Source: Lachnospiraceae bacterium
GTDB taxonomy: Bacteria; Bacillota; Clostridia; Lachnospirales; Lachnospiraceae
Direction: 5' to 3'
Assembly (NCBI GenBank): GCA_017427415.1
Contig: JAFRSU010000093.1
Location: 1-56,341 of the forward strand
Length of the DNA: 56,341 nt
In this document: positions 16,954 through 27,358 of the stretch, piece after piece
Position numbering within the stretch: position 1 is the first letter of the stretch
Layout of the letters: each line of letters begins with the position of its first letter
Notes under the pieces: generated by a model
Databases searched by the model: none
Told to the model about the DNA's origin: nothing
What the model saw: only the letters and a program-made list of their open reading frames with translations
Position numbers and translations under genes: made by a program

Positions 16954-18654
16954 ATGGCTGACTCACAAAGAAAAGTCCGTTTCGGGCTTGCATTAAGAAT
17001 ACTTATACTATCCGTCTGTTGTACGCTTATCACCGCTTCGGTGCTTATATTTTTTGCCAACCGTAAGCTTAAAGACCTGTATAACGACTCCATTTCCAAC
17101 AATATGCTTAACCTGGCCATCTCGTACGGGCATATCATAGACGATTCCCTCAAAGAAAACGGCAATCATCAGCTTGAGGCCGACAGATATAAGCAGATAA
17201 TCGGCAAGGTTTCCATCGAAGGATATAAGACCGGATATGCATATCTCGTGGACAGAAACGGTACAATGCTCTACCATCCCGATGAAGAAAAGATCGGTAA
17301 GCCGGTGGAGAATACAGTGGTACAGGGTCTGGTCATAGATATAGGCAACAACTTCTATCCGGCACCGGAGGTTATCAGCTACCTCTACAAAGGCACCGGC
17401 AAGATAGCCGCATACCATATATCCGATATTGACCGCTCCATCTTGGTCATCACGCTTGATAAGGATGATATGAACAGTAAGGTATCGGGAGTGCTTATCT
17501 CGTACATTATCATTGCACTTATCGCATGTGCCGTGATAAATGTCCTGGTTTATATAGCAGCTCGTATATTTTTGGCAGCGCCTTACCGTAAGCTGGCTGA
17601 TACGGCTGCAGCTCTCAGCTCCCTTGAGATCAACAATTCTCTTTCCACTTCAGGACTTGAGAGACGTATTGACGAGTGCGGGGCCACAGCCAAGGCACTT
17701 GCCGATATTAAGAAGAAGCTTTCGGATATCATATTCGAGTTAAAGGAAGTATCCCGTAACGTTCAGAATGACGCAGAAAAGATACAGGGTCTTTCTGCCG
17801 AGATCACCGATCATTCACATACGAACTCTGCGGTTACTTCCGATCTGGCATCGAAGCTTGAAGTCACCTCGGAGTCGGCAGAACTTATCGATACCAATAT
17901 CAATGAGATACAGACACGTACTGCCGAGATAGAAAACCGCTCAGGTTCCGGCAGCGAGCTTGCAGCCGATATCATAAAGCGTGCAGGCACACTTAATGCT
18001 CAGGCTGAAAACTCCATAGCCGAGACCAAGCGTATATATGACGAGATAAGGGAACAGACCTCGATAGCTCTTGATAACTCCAGAGCCGTAGATAAGATCC
18101 AGGAGCTTACCGCTTCTATCAGGGCCATCTCCACACAGACCTCCATGCTTTCACTCAACGCTGCCATAGAAGCAGCCCGTGCAGGTGAGCAGGGACGCGG
18201 ATTTGCAGTGGTAGCAGGCGAGATCGGCGATCTGGCAGCACAGTCCACCGACACGGTCAACAACATCAATACCATCATCGCCGAGATCAGCGGTTCCGTT
18301 AAGAACATGGCTGAGTCATTAAACCATATGGTATCCTTTATCGACCATAATGTGCTTCCGAGCTTTACCACTCTTTCTGCCATCGGGTCCAATTATTCAT
18401 CGGATGCGGCATCATTCATGGACAGCATGAGCAGTATCAATGAGCTGGCACATGAGCTTCACACCTCCATCAATGAGATCGTGGGCTCCATTGAAGGCAT
18501 CAACCATAACATATTCACTGCCAACACAAATATCACCGATATCTCCGGCACCAACGATTCCATCGTTAAAGCCACCACCCTTTCCGACCGTCTCTTAGAG
18601 GACAATATGAAGGGCTTCGCACAGTTAAATGAGATCATCGGTAAGTTTAAATAA
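16954..18654 (+). CDS. Methyl-accepting chemotaxis protein with Cache-like sensor
   Basis: 566 residues from the ATG at 16954, chosen because GGAGG sits just before it; an in-frame ATG at 16915 lacks a site. One membrane helix near 15-35, an extracellular domain (~36-185) with the Cache-type phrase GYAYLVDRNGTMLYHPDEEKIG, a second helix near 190-212, then a long coiled coil. The receptor tip is clear at ~400-425: LSLNAAIEAARAGEQGRGFAVVAGEI. Cache domains of this kind bind small carboxylates, amino acids or similar ligands. It would signal through CheA/CheW, encoded elsewhere. It stands alone between the folD and fau genes. Confidence 0.92.
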   Translation: MADSQRKVRFGLALRILILSVCCTLITASVLIFFANRKLKDLYNDSISNNMLNLAISYGHIIDDSLKENGNHQLEADRYKQIIGKVSIEGYKTGYAYLVDRNGTMLYHPDEEKIGKPVENTVVQGLVIDIGNNFYPAPEVISYLYKGTGKIAAYHISDIDRSILVITLDKDDMNSKVSGVLISYIIIALIACAVINVLVYIAARIFLAAPYRKLADTAAALSSLEINNSLSTSGLERRIDECGATAKALADIKKKLSDIIFELKEVSRNVQNDAEKIQGLSAEITDHSHTNSAVTSDLASKLEVTSESAELIDTNINEIQTRTAEIENRSGSGSELAADIIKRAGTLNAQAENSIAETKRIYDEIREQTSIALDNSRAVDKIQELTASIRAISTQTSMLSLNAAIEAARAGEQGRGFAVVAGEIGDLAAQSTDTVNNINTIIAEISGSVKNMAESLNHMVSFIDHNVLPSFTTLSAIGSNYSSDAASFMDSMSSINELAHELHTSINEIVGSIEGINHNIFTANTNITDISGTNDSIVKATTLSDRLLEDNMKGFAQLNEIIGKFK

Positions 18655-18675
18655 TTATGTCAACCAGAGGGATCG

Positions 18676-18697
18676 ATCAGAGGGACGGTTCTCTGAT
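18676..18697. repeat. Family A hairpin, ATCAGAG stem
   Basis: ATCAGAG, loop GGACGGTT, CTCTGAT, 21 bases after the chemoreceptor stop. Same stem type as 19378-19405 and 44450-44477, in the opposite orientation. Confidence 0.85.
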
Positions 18698-18775
18698 TGA
18701 AAATTCACTGTAAAATCCAAAACTGATGGATGATATGCAACATACGTAAAATATAAATACGGATATATAAGAAAT

Positions 18776-19405
18776 ATGGATAAGAAAGAGTTACGCAAAA
18801 TCAAAATGCATGAAAGAGACAGCCTGAGCCATGAAAAAGCTCAGGCTCTTTCTGATATTATTACAGAGAAGATACTCTCCCTAAAAGAGTATAAAGAAAC
18901 AGATACCATCCTCACTTATGTATCCTGCAGAAGTGAGGTTATCACTGACGGTCTCATCCTTGCGGCATTAAAGGCCGGTAAAAAAGTAGGTGTCCCCAAG
19001 GTAGAAGGCGATATCATGAACTTTTATTATATAAATGGTCTTGATGACCTTGAAGCAGGATATTTCGGTGTAAGGGAGCCGAAACCGTGCATCATATCGG
19101 ATACTTCTCTTTCTTCCGGCAGCAAGCATGCTGAATCTTTGGTCTCAGACCCTTCTGGCTGCCTCATGATAGTCCCCGGACTGGCATTTGATACGAAGCT
19201 TAACCGCATCGGATACGGAAAAGGCTTCTATGATAAGTATTTCCTTGCCCATAAGGATAAGTCATATGTAAAGTGCGGTATCGCCTTTGATATCCAGTTA
19301 TGCGAAAAAATAGAGGCTGACCGCTACGATCAACCTCTTGATATGCTAATTACCGATAAAGTTATCTTTGATTATTTTCAATCAAAGAACCGTCCCTCTG
19401 ATTGA
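18776..19405 (+). CDS. fau: 5-formyltetrahydrofolate cyclo-ligase
   Basis: 209 residues. Diagnostic are the basic N-terminus MDKKELRKIKMHERD, the ATP loop region, GVREPKPC, and VPGLAFDTKLNRIGYGKGFYDKYF (~140-163), the most conserved segment of the family. It uses ATP to turn 5-formyl-THF into 5,10-methenyl-THF, feeding the same pool as FchA and FolD. Residues 58-60 follow the usual YVSCRSEV. The last nine residues (FQSKNRPSD) and TGA are encoded by a family A hairpin at 19378-19405, so the native end was probably replaced. The ribosome site is weak. Confidence 0.92.
   Translation: MDKKELRKIKMHERDSLSHEKAQALSDIITEKILSLKEYKETDTILTYVSCRSEVITDGLILAALKAGKKVGVPKVEGDIMNFYYINGLDDLEAGYFGVREPKPCIISDTSLSSGSKHAESLVSDPSGCLMIVPGLAFDTKLNRIGYGKGFYDKYFLAHKDKSYVKCGIAFDIQLCEKIEADRYDQPLDMLITDKVIFDYFQSKNRPSD
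19378..19405. repeat. Family A hairpin forming the fau 3' end
   Basis: TCAATCA-AAG, loop AACCGTCC, CTCTGATTGA: nearly the same as the perfect copy at 44450-44477. The TGA at 19403-19405 is the fau stop. Confidence 0.9.
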
Positions 19406-19420
19406 TCTTGAGCAGTACAC

Positions 19421-19486
19421 TGTCATCCTGAGCGAAGCGAAGGATCTTCCTGTTAAGATTCTTCAGGCTGCGCCCTCAGAATGACA
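19421..19486. repeat. Family C hairpin repeat, full copy
   Basis: TGTCATCCTGAGCGAAGCGAAGGATCTT ... AAGATTCTTCAGGCTGCGCCCTCAGAATGACA; the two ends are inverted. It lies between the convergent fau and fchA genes and may end both transcripts. Confidence 0.88.
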
Positions 19487-19489
19487 AGC

Positions 19490-20125
19490 TTAAGCTTTCT
19501 TCAGAGAATTAAGTACCTCACCGAATACTTTCTCAGCCTTTTCATTGCTTTCAGCTATAAGCCGGTCTGCTTTTTCATTCATTGCAGCGGCTTTTTCTTT
19601 ATCCTTCATGTACTTTGTATTGATGTACACATTAAGTGATGCGCACTTTAATGCCGACATACAGGTGTTGATGGCACATGCCGCATCACTTACCACAAGC
19701 CTGCTTCCTTTTTCAGCAACGACAGCGGAAAGCTCTATGGCTCTCGCACACTTCTCCATGATGGTAAAAGGTACTGCAGCAGCATTTACCAGTTCTCTTT
19801 CAAGTGTCTCTTCCTTGAACTTCTTCTGTTCCTCGGTATCGGTCGGAAGCCCGTATGCTTTTGATAAGGGAAGGAATCCGTCCGCATCCTTTTGTATGAG
19901 ACTTACAAACTCTTCTGCTAATGCATCGCACTCTGCTATTATGGCATACATCTCCTCCTCCACATCGGCAAACTTCTTTTTGCCTACAGTAAGGTTAGCT
20001 GCCATCTTGCACAGCGATATACCGAGTGATGCGGTAAGAGCAGCCGCTCCTCCGCCGCCCGGCACTGCATCCTTGCTGCCGAGCCTGTCTATGAATTCAT
20101 TTATTGTAAGATTTCCGTCGAGCAT
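19490..20125 (-). CDS. fchA: Methenyl-THF cyclohydrolase of the cyclodeaminase family
   Basis: 211 residues, all-helical FTCD_C family. The opening TINEFIDRLGSKDAVPGGGGAAALTASLG carries the PGGGG folate/substrate loop (~22-26), followed by the usual MAANLTVGKKKF and KDADGF segments. In clostridia such as those that ferment purines, this protein is the stand-alone 5,10-methenyl-THF cyclohydrolase. It follows fhs by 18 bases on the same strand, giving an fhs-fchA operon. That FolD here has lost its own cyclohydrolase residues supports this role over a formimino-THF deaminase role; no hut genes are present. Confidence 0.9.
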   Translation of the reverse strand: MLDGNLTINEFIDRLGSKDAVPGGGGAAALTASLGISLCKMAANLTVGKKKFADVEEEMYAIIAECDALAEEFVSLIQKDADGFLPLSKAYGLPTDTEEQKKFKEETLERELVNAAAVPFTIMEKCARAIELSAVVAEKGSRLVVSDAACAINTCMSALKCASLNVYINTKYMKDKEKAAAMNEKADRLIAESNEKAEKVFGEVLNSLKKA

Positions 20126-20143
20126 TTCATTACTTCCGTTTCT

Positions 20144-21844
20144 TTAGAATAATCCTGAGATCTTGCCGTTCTCGTCCACATCGATCTTCTCGGCTGCGGG
20201 CACCTTAGGTAAGCCGGGCATTGTCATGATGTCGCCGGTAAGTGCTACGATAAAGCCTGCACCTGCTGATACCTTTAACGAACGTACCGTAATCTCAAAT
20301 CCCTTAGGAGCACCGAGCAGCTTAGCATCGTCGGAGAAGCTGTACTGTGTCTTAGCCACACAGATAGGTACATTGCCGAATCCGATCTGGTTAAGTGTAG
20401 CGATATCCTTCTTAGCCTGAGCGGTAAATACTACGCCGTCAGCGTGATATACTTTTTTAGCTATATTCTCAAGTTTTTCTTCTATGGTCTGGTCAAGTTC
20501 GTAGCTGAAGCTGAAGTCTTTGTTCAAAGGCTCGCCGTTTGCATCTGTAGCATTGCAAAGTCTTACTACTTCTTCTGCAAGCTCTATGCCACCTTCGCCG
20601 CCTTTTTCCCACACCTTAGAGAGAGCTACATTGCAGCCGAGCTCGGAGCACTTCTTTCTGACTAACTCAAGCTCTGCCTCTGTATCTGTAGGGAATGCAT
20701 TGATGGCTACTACGCAGGGAAGCTTGTACACCTTGGTGATATTTTCAACATGCTGTAAGAGGTTGGGCATACCCTTTTCAAGTGCCTCAAGGTTCTCGAC
20801 ACCCAGATCTGCCTTGGCTACTCCGCCGTGGTTCTTAAGAGCACGAACTGTAGCTACAACTACTACTGCGTTAGGCTTCAACCCTGCGAAACGGCACTTG
20901 ATGTCCAGGAACTTCTCAGCTCCTAAGTCTGCACCGAAGCCTGCCTCGGTAACTACGTAATCACCGAGCTTTAACGCCATACGTGTAGCTACTACCGAGT
21001 TGCATCCGTGAGCTATATTAGCGAAAGGTCCGCCATGTACAAATGAAGGACAATGCTCTAGGGTCTGAACCAGGTTGGGCTTTAATGCATCCTTCAAAAG
21101 TGCTGTCATTGCACCTTCTGCATGGAGCTCGCCCGCTGTTACAGGCTCACCGTCATAATTATATCCTACGATGATCCTTGCGATCCTCTTCTTTAAGTCC
21201 ACTATATCCGATGCCAGACACAGCACTGCCATGATCTCGGATGCTACGGTGATATCGTATCCGTCCTCTCTGGGAGTTCCGTTTACCTTACCGCCTAGGC
21301 CGTCCACAACAAATCTCAGCTGTCTGTCGTTCATGTCAACGCATCTTCTCCAGGTGATACGTCTGGGATCGATACGTAATGCGTTACCCTGATAGATATG
21401 GTTGTCCAGCATAGCTGCAAGCAGGTTGTTTGCTGCACCGATCGCATGCATATCGCCTGTGAAATGAAGGTTGATATCCTCCATAGGTACTACCTGTGCG
21501 TATCCGCCGCCTGCTGCACCGCCCTTGATACCGAATACGGGGCCAAGTGAGGGCTCACGAAGTGCTACTACTACATTCTTTCCTATCTTCTGAAGACCGT
21601 CAGCCAGACCTACTGTAGTGGTGGTCTTTCCTTCTCCCGCGGGAGTAGGTGTGATAGCTGTTACCAGTATCAGCTTGCCGTCAGGTCTCTTACTTTCCTT
21701 AAGTAAGCTTAAATCTATCTTTGCCTTATACTTTCCGTAATGTTCTACATATTTCTCATCGATCCCGGCCTTTTTAGCTATCTCATCAATGGGGAGCATC
21801 TCATTTTCCTGAGCTATTTCAATATCCGACTTGTACATCTTCAA
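20144..21844 (-). CDS. fhs: Formate-tetrahydrofolate ligase
   Basis: 566 residues, near the usual 555-560. The P-loop region [20 protein letters not shown] (~69-88) and the [35 protein letters not shown] block (~98-132) are nearly invariant in the family. It makes 10-formyl-THF from formate, ATP and THF for purine synthesis or, run backwards, ATP. The promoter TTGAAA-17-TATATT lies just past the folC stop, and an ACCAAT/ATTGGT palindrome is in its leader. Complete acetogenesis cannot be inferred from this cluster alone, since no CODH/ACS genes are seen. Confidence 0.97.
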   Translation of the reverse strand: MKMYKSDIEIAQENEMLPIDEIAKKAGIDEKYVEHYGKYKAKIDLSLLKESKRPDGKLILVTAITPTPAGEGKTTTTVGLADGLQKIGKNVVVALREPSLGPVFGIKGGAAGGGYAQVVPMEDINLHFTGDMHAIGAANNLLAAMLDNHIYQGNALRIDPRRITWRRCVDMNDRQLRFVVDGLGGKVNGTPREDGYDITVASEIMAVLCLASDIVDLKKRIARIIVGYNYDGEPVTAGELHAEGAMTALLKDALKPNLVQTLEHCPSFVHGGPFANIAHGCNSVVATRMALKLGDYVVTEAGFGADLGAEKFLDIKCRFAGLKPNAVVVVATVRALKNHGGVAKADLGVENLEALEKGMPNLLQHVENITKVYKLPCVVAINAFPTDTEAELELVRKKCSELGCNVALSKVWEKGGEGGIELAEEVVRLCNATDANGEPLNKDFSFSYELDQTIEEKLENIAKKVYHADGVVFTAQAKKDIATLNQIGFGNVPICVAKTQYSFSDDAKLLGAPKGFEITVRSLKVSAGAGFIVALTGDIMTMPGLPKVPAAEKIDVDENGKISGLF

Positions 21845-21867
21845 ACCCTCTTTTCCATTTATTTTTT

Positions 21868-21926
21868 ACCAATATGATCTAATTGGTCAACATGATAAAT
21901 ATATCACTTTTTATACTTTGTTTCAA
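21868..21926 (-). promoter_or_regulatory. fhs promoter and leader palindrome
   Basis: Minus strand: TTGAAA (21921-21926), 17-base spacer, TATATT (21898-21903). Downstream of the expected start point, 21868-21887 reads ACCAAT-N8-ATTGGT, which could be an operator or an RNA hairpin. The -35 box overlaps the folC stop. Confidence 0.55.
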
Positions 21927-23302
21927 GGATTAACTTTAAAACAGTCACGTATATTTCCTGCCAGATACAATGACCCGAGCGAGCATATGACATCATCCTC
22001 CGAAGCGTTTTTAAGTGCATGTTCTACAGCTTCCTTAGGTGTATCAAAGTTCACCGCTTTATATCCGTCATTACGCAGCCTCTCTGCCAGGCTTTCTCCG
22101 GCCAGAGCTCTTGATGACTCCGGTGTGAGTGTGATAAAACAGTCCGCATTCGTATAAAGCTTGCTTAGCATCGCATCTATGTTTTTATCGCTTAATATGC
22201 CCAGGATATACTTTATCTTCTTTCCCGGGAACAGGCTCATCAGGCTGTCCACAGCAGCATTTATGCCATGCTCATTGTGAGCTCCGTCCAGAATAAATAC
22301 AGGCTTTCTGTTAAGCACTTCAAACCTTGCAGCCCATCTGACATTTTTAAGTCCGCTGCTTACAGCTTCCTCAGGTATATCCCATCCGTTTTTCCTTAAT
22401 ACTTTTGCTGCTTCGAGCACTGTTAAAGTATTGGTCAGTTGGTAATCTCCAAGAAGTCCGAGTGTCAGCGGCTTATCTGAATATGCCGAGCTAAATACCT
22501 GTCCGTCTATACCGGAAGATATCTTCTTAAATCTCGTTAACGTCGGTATATGAAGCTTTGCACCTGTCTCAAGGCATTTATTTCTGAACACTTCCATTAC
22601 TTCGCGGTTCTGAAGCCCGCTTTCTACCTTATATGCAGGACATCCCGCAAAGTCTAGTACGTTTTTTCCAAGTGCTGCCTGCAATGCACATACCACATGG
22701 CAGTTTTCTTTTATGATACCCGCCTTGGCAGATGCTATCTCAGGAAGAGTGTTGCCAAGTATCGCCATATGGTCGAAGCCTATGGGTGTGATCACCGCAA
22801 GCTCCTTATCTTCTATGACATTTGTACTGTCGAACTCTCCGCCCAGACCAACTTCCAAGATCACTATATCGCATTTCTGCTGCTTGAAATACAGCATGCC
22901 TGCTGCTGTAAGAATCTCAAACTCAGAAGGTGACTCAAACTCTTCCTGATCACTTATAGCATTATCCGGACTCAACAGTTTTTTAGCCGCAGTATCCACT
23001 TCTGAGATAACTGCCGCAAAATCCTCATCACCTATCTCCTGCCCGTTCACCTTCATCCTCTCGTTGTACTTAATAAGATGTGGTGAAGTGAAAAAACCTA
23101 CCCTGTATCCTGCAGTTCTAAGTACAGCATCCAGCATGGCACATACCGAGCCCTTGCCATTGGTACCTGCCACATGGATGAACTTTAAGCCTTTATCAGG
23201 CCTGCCCAAAGCTTCAAGCAGCGCCTTAATCCTGTGCAGTCCCGGCTTTCTCGAAGTCCAGGGGATTTCTTTTATATATTGTAATGCTTCTGTGTAATTC
23301 AT
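21923..23302 (-). CDS. folC: Folylpolyglutamate / dihydrofolate synthase
   Basis: 459 residues from the ATG at 23300-23302, where family homology starts (MNYTEALQYIKEIPW); an open frame extends 56 codons further up but lies inside the esterase gene. The ATP loop is HVAGTNGKGSVCAMLD (~43-58), followed by GFFTSPHL; the C-terminal Mur-ligase domain has ILDGAHNEHG. It adds glutamates to folates, retaining them in the cell. Its ATG is one base after the esterase TAA; an alternative ATG four codons earlier overlaps that stop. This folate gene is followed by fhs. Confidence 0.94.
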   Translation of the reverse strand: MNYTEALQYIKEIPWTSRKPGLHRIKALLEALGRPDKGLKFIHVAGTNGKGSVCAMLDAVLRTAGYRVGFFTSPHLIKYNERMKVNGQEIGDEDFAAVISEVDTAAKKLLSPDNAISDQEEFESPSEFEILTAAGMLYFKQQKCDIVILEVGLGGEFDSTNVIEDKELAVITPIGFDHMAILGNTLPEIASAKAGIIKENCHVVCALQAALGKNVLDFAGCPAYKVESGLQNREVMEVFRNKCLETGAKLHIPTLTRFKKISSGIDGQVFSSAYSDKPLTLGLLGDYQLTNTLTVLEAAKVLRKNGWDIPEEAVSSGLKNVRWAARFEVLNRKPVFILDGAHNEHGINAAVDSLMSLFPGKKIKYILGILSDKNIDAMLSKLYTNADCFITLTPESSRALAGESLAERLRNDGYKAVNFDTPKEAVEHALKNASEDDVICSLGSLYLAGNIRDCFKVNP

Positions 23303-23303
23303 A

Positions 23304-24404
<1,101 letters not shown>

Positions 24405-24529
24405 TTAATAAAACACGCCTTTACTCCTCTTTTTAAATCAAAATATGACCGCATTAAATACGACCGGATATCAGTATACACCTTTATTATTCAAAAGTCA
24501 CTAAAATTTGTATTTTTTAAAAAAAGTTG

Positions 24530-24638
24530 TTGACATTTACTTTTCATTTGCTATAATCATAACGTATGTGTTCGATGAAACGTCCGTGTCCGGATTCATC
24601 GGCTAATGTCATCAATATTAATACAGGAGGTGAAAACA
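24530..24638 (+). promoter_or_regulatory. rpsT promoter and hairpin leader
   Basis: TTGACA (24530-24535), 16-base spacer, TATAAT (24552-24557). The leader then holds a stem CGATGAA (24573-24579) / TTCATCG (24595-24601) around a GC-rich loop, and AGGAGGTGA just before the TTG start. The stem may take part in S20 autoregulation (inference). Confidence 0.8.
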
Positions 24639-24902
24639 TTGGCTAATATTAAGTCTGCAAAGAAAAGAATCAAAGTCATCGAGACAAAGACTTTAAGAAA
24701 CAAGATGATCAAGTCCAAGGCTAAGACATTATCAAAGAAGGTTCTTGCTGCTGTGGCTGCCGGCAACAAGGATGCTGCTATCGTAGCTTTCAAGGAAGCT
24801 GCTGCATATCTTGATAAGACAGGTGCTAAGGGAGTATATCATAAAAATACAGTTGCTCATAAGGTATCTAACCTTCAGAAAGCTGTTAACTCACTTAACT
24901 GA
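24639..24902 (+). CDS. rpsT: 30S ribosomal protein S20
   Basis: 87 residues. The start is TTG at 24639-24641, seven to eight bases after AGGAGGTGA and exactly where S20 proteins begin (MANIKSAKKRIKVIETKTLRNKM). The ATG at 24606 would add 11 alien residues and has no site. A Lys/Arg-rich helical protein that binds 16S rRNA early in assembly. A weak UUG start is also used by E. coli rpsT, where it is part of autogenous control. Monocistronic, with a strong promoter and terminator, and convergent with lepA. Confidence 0.97.
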   Translation: MANIKSAKKRIKVIETKTLRNKMIKSKAKTLSKKVLAAVAAGNKDAAIVAFKEAAAYLDKTGAKGVYHKNTVAHKVSNLQKAVNSLN

Positions 24903-24923
24903 TTTTTTGCAAAGAATAAGTTT

Positions 24924-24957
24924 AAAAAGGACTGCGATTTTTCGCAGTCCTTTTTTT
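24924..24957. terminator. Bidirectional terminator between rpsT and lepA
   Basis: AAAAAGGACTGCGA (24924-24937), loop TTTT, TCGCAGTCCTTTTTTT. Runs of T on both strands serve rpsT on plus and lepA on minus. Confidence 0.95.
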
Positions 24958-24972
24958 GCGACGGATGAGGTG

Positions 24973-26784
24973 TTACTCCTCATCCAGTTTCAGTACGCTC
25001 ATGAATGCAGCCTGAGGTATCTCTACGTTTCCGAAGGTACGCATACGCTTCTTACCTTCCTTCTGCTTCTCGAGTAGCTTCTTCTTTCTGGTGATATCAC
25101 CGCCGTAACACTTTGCAAGTACGTCCTTACGCATGGCCTTTACAGTCTCACGCGCTATGATCTTGCTGCCGATAGCTGCCTGGATCGGTATCTCGAACAG
25201 CTGGCGCGGTATATTATCCTTCAGCTTCTCGCACATCTTTCTTGCACGCTCGTAAGCATTGTCCGCATGGATGATAAATGACAGTGCATCCACTTCCTCA
25301 CGATTTACCAGCATATCAAGCTTTACAAGCTTAGAAGGCACATATCCCTTTAACTCATAATCAAATGATGCATAACCCTTTGAACGGGATTTTAATGCAT
25401 CAAAGAAATCATATATGATCTCGTTTAGCGGAAGCTCGTACTTAAGAAGTGCACGTGTAGCTTCCATATATTCCATACCCTTGTATACGCCACGCCTCTC
25501 CTGGCAGAGTGTCATGATGGCACCGACATATTCTGTCGTAACCATTATCTCGGCATTTACAAAAGGCTCCTCCATATGCTCTATCTCAGAAGGATCGGGC
25601 ATGTTGGTAGGATTGGTGAGATCGAACATCTCGCCGTTTGTCTTATATACTTTATAAATAACGCTGGGCGCGGTAGTTACCAGGTCAAGGTTATACTCTC
25701 TCTCAAGTCTTTCCTGTATGATCTCTAAGTGTAAAAGTCCCAAAAATCCGCATCTGAATCCGAATCCCAAAGCTACTGAAGTCTCCGGTTCAAATTGCAA
25801 TGATGCGTCATTTAACTGGAGCTTTTCAAGCGCATCACGAAGGTCCGGATACTTTGCTCCGTCTGCAGGGTACATACCGCAATATACCATGGGAAGTACC
25901 TTTTTATATCCGGGAAGTGCTTCGCTGCAGGGTCTGTCCGCATTGGTCACGGTATCACCCACACGTGTATCGCGGACATTTTTTAGAGATGCCGTAACAT
26001 ATCCGACCATACCTGCACTTAATCCGTCACAGGGGATAAACTGTCCGGGACCGAATATACCTATCTCCACTACCTCTGCCTCGGCACCGGTAGCCATCAT
26101 ACGGATCCTGTCACCTTTTTTGATGGAGCCTTCCATAATGCGGATAAACACGATGACGCCCTTATATGAGTCATATACCGAGTCAAATATCAGTGCCTTT
26201 AAAGGGGCTTCGGGGTCACCTTTTGGTGCCGGAAGCTTATGTACTATGGCCTCCAATACCGCTTCTATGTTAATACCGTTTTTAGCTGATATCTGGGGAG
26301 CATCCTGTGCTTCAAGACCTATCACATCTTCTATCTCATTGATAACTCTCTGAGGGTCTGCGCTGGGAAGGTCTATCTTATTGATAACAGGGAACACCTC
26401 TAAGTTATGGTCAAGAGCCATGTACACGTTAGCCAGAGTCTGAGCCTCTATACCCTGTGCTGCGTCTACTACAAGTACTGCACCTTCACAGGCAGCTAAG
26501 CTTCTGGATACCTCATAGTTAAAGTCAACATGACCGGGAGTATCTATCAAGTTAAAGATATACTCCTCACCGTCCTGTGCCTTATAGATGGTACGTACGG
26601 TCTGGGCTTTGATGGTGATGCCTCTTTCTCTTTCAAGGTCCATATTATCAAGGACCTGCTCACTCATCTCTCTTAAGGTAAGCAGTCCCGTTTTTTCTAT
26701 TATTCTGTCAGCCAGGGTGGATTTACCATGGTCAATATGTGCTATTATACAAAAATTTCTGATCTTACTCTGATCTACAGACAT
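24973..26784 (-). CDS. lepA: Elongation factor 4
   Basis: 603 residues, the standard length. G-domain motifs: [10 protein letters not shown] (~14-23), [15 protein letters not shown] (~82-89), NKIDLP. EF-G-like domains II, III and V follow, and then the LepA-specific C-terminal domain with [25 protein letters not shown] and [38 protein letters not shown]. The translational GTPase acts on stalled ribosomes and in initiation/assembly. It has its own promoter at 26832-26860. Confidence 0.98.
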   Translation of the reverse strand: MSVDQSKIRNFCIIAHIDHGKSTLADRIIEKTGLLTLREMSEQVLDNMDLERERGITIKAQTVRTIYKAQDGEEYIFNLIDTPGHVDFNYEVSRSLAACEGAVLVVDAAQGIEAQTLANVYMALDHNLEVFPVINKIDLPSADPQRVINEIEDVIGLEAQDAPQISAKNGINIEAVLEAIVHKLPAPKGDPEAPLKALIFDSVYDSYKGVIVFIRIMEGSIKKGDRIRMMATGAEAEVVEIGIFGPGQFIPCDGLSAGMVGYVTASLKNVRDTRVGDTVTNADRPCSEALPGYKKVLPMVYCGMYPADGAKYPDLRDALEKLQLNDASLQFEPETSVALGFGFRCGFLGLLHLEIIQERLEREYNLDLVTTAPSVIYKVYKTNGEMFDLTNPTNMPDPSEIEHMEEPFVNAEIMVTTEYVGAIMTLCQERRGVYKGMEYMEATRALLKYELPLNEIIYDFFDALKSRSKGYASFDYELKGYVPSKLVKLDMLVNREEVDALSFIIHADNAYERARKMCEKLKDNIPRQLFEIPIQAAIGSKIIARETVKAMRKDVLAKCYGGDITRKKKLLEKQKEGKKRMRTFGNVEIPQAAFMSVLKLDEE

Positions 26785-26831
26785 ATACTTAGTTCTCCAA
26801 AATCATTTCTTTTTACTGCTGTCAGCGTTTT

Positions 26832-26860
26832 ATTGTACCACAACTTCCGCTTATGTACAA
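26832..26860 (-). promoter_or_regulatory. lepA promoter
   Basis: Minus strand TTGTAC (26855-26860), 17-base spacer, TACAAT (26832-26837), about 48 bases before the lepA ATG. Confidence 0.6.
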
Positions 26861-26871
26861 ATATTTTTTTC

Positions 26872-26898
26872 GGACCATGGGGACAGGGTTAGTGGTCC
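26872..26898. repeat. Family A-like hairpin, GGACCA stem
   Basis: GGACCA (26872-26877) and TGGTCC (26893-26898) enclose a GGGGACAGGGTTAG loop related to, but not identical with, the GGACGGTT loop of the other copies. It lies just before the next terminator. Confidence 0.65.
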
Positions 26899-26926
26899 AA
26901 AAAAGGGCAGCCCCGCCGGACTGCCC
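26899..26926 (-). terminator. Terminator of the zinc-ribbon membrane protein gene
   Basis: GGGCAG (26905-26910) pairs with CTGCCC (26921-26926), with a GC-rich inner part; six T follow on the minus strand. Confidence 0.85.
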
Positions 26927-26944
26927 TGACTTAATTCAGATAAA

Positions 26945-27259
26945 CTATTGTATTTTAAGACCATCGTCGCGTTTATCATCTTCATCTTCGCTTTCAGATG
27001 AATATTCAACAGGATCTGCATTCAGATGATTCCCGCAATAAGGGCAATAATGCCAAGGTGCTATACGATTGAATAAATGTCGATCGCAGTGCGGACATTT
27101 GTATAAAAAGTAATATACAATATTACCAACAACCATCACTCCCATAGCTATAGATAGCATAACTACGTTTATATTCTCACCAATAAAAGACAATAATGCA
27201 AGAACAGCACATATTGCCCAAAGGATCAAATAACCGAAAAACACTTTCATAGGTTTCAT
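26945..27259 (-). CDS. Small membrane protein with a zinc ribbon
   Basis: 104 residues. Two hydrophobic segments at about 7-27 and 32-53 are followed by a cytoplasmic zinc ribbon, CPHCDRHL (first pair ~56-59) and CPYCGNHL (second pair ~75-78), and an acidic tail (SSESEDEDDKRDD). GAGAGG precedes the ATG. Such two-helix zinc-ribbon proteins are common and uncharacterised in Clostridia. Monocistronic with its own terminator. Function unknown. Confidence 0.8.
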   Translation of the reverse strand: MKPMKVFFGYLILWAICAVLALLSFIGENINVVMLSIAMGVMVVGNIVYYFLYKCPHCDRHLFNRIAPWHYCPYCGNHLNADPVEYSSESEDEDDKRDDGLKIQ

Positions 27260-27358
27260 GTGTAATACCTCTCTTTCTGAAATCCGTTTTTCTAACTGTT
27301 ATCAGTATATAATATTTACAAAATGAAATAAAGAGGTTTTACAGCAAAATATGAATAT

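Noticed and set aside
20144..21844. Acetogen Wood-Ljungdahl cluster
   Set aside because: fhs, fchA and folD alone are common in non-acetogenic Clostridia; no CODH/ACS, metF or methyltransferase genes are present.
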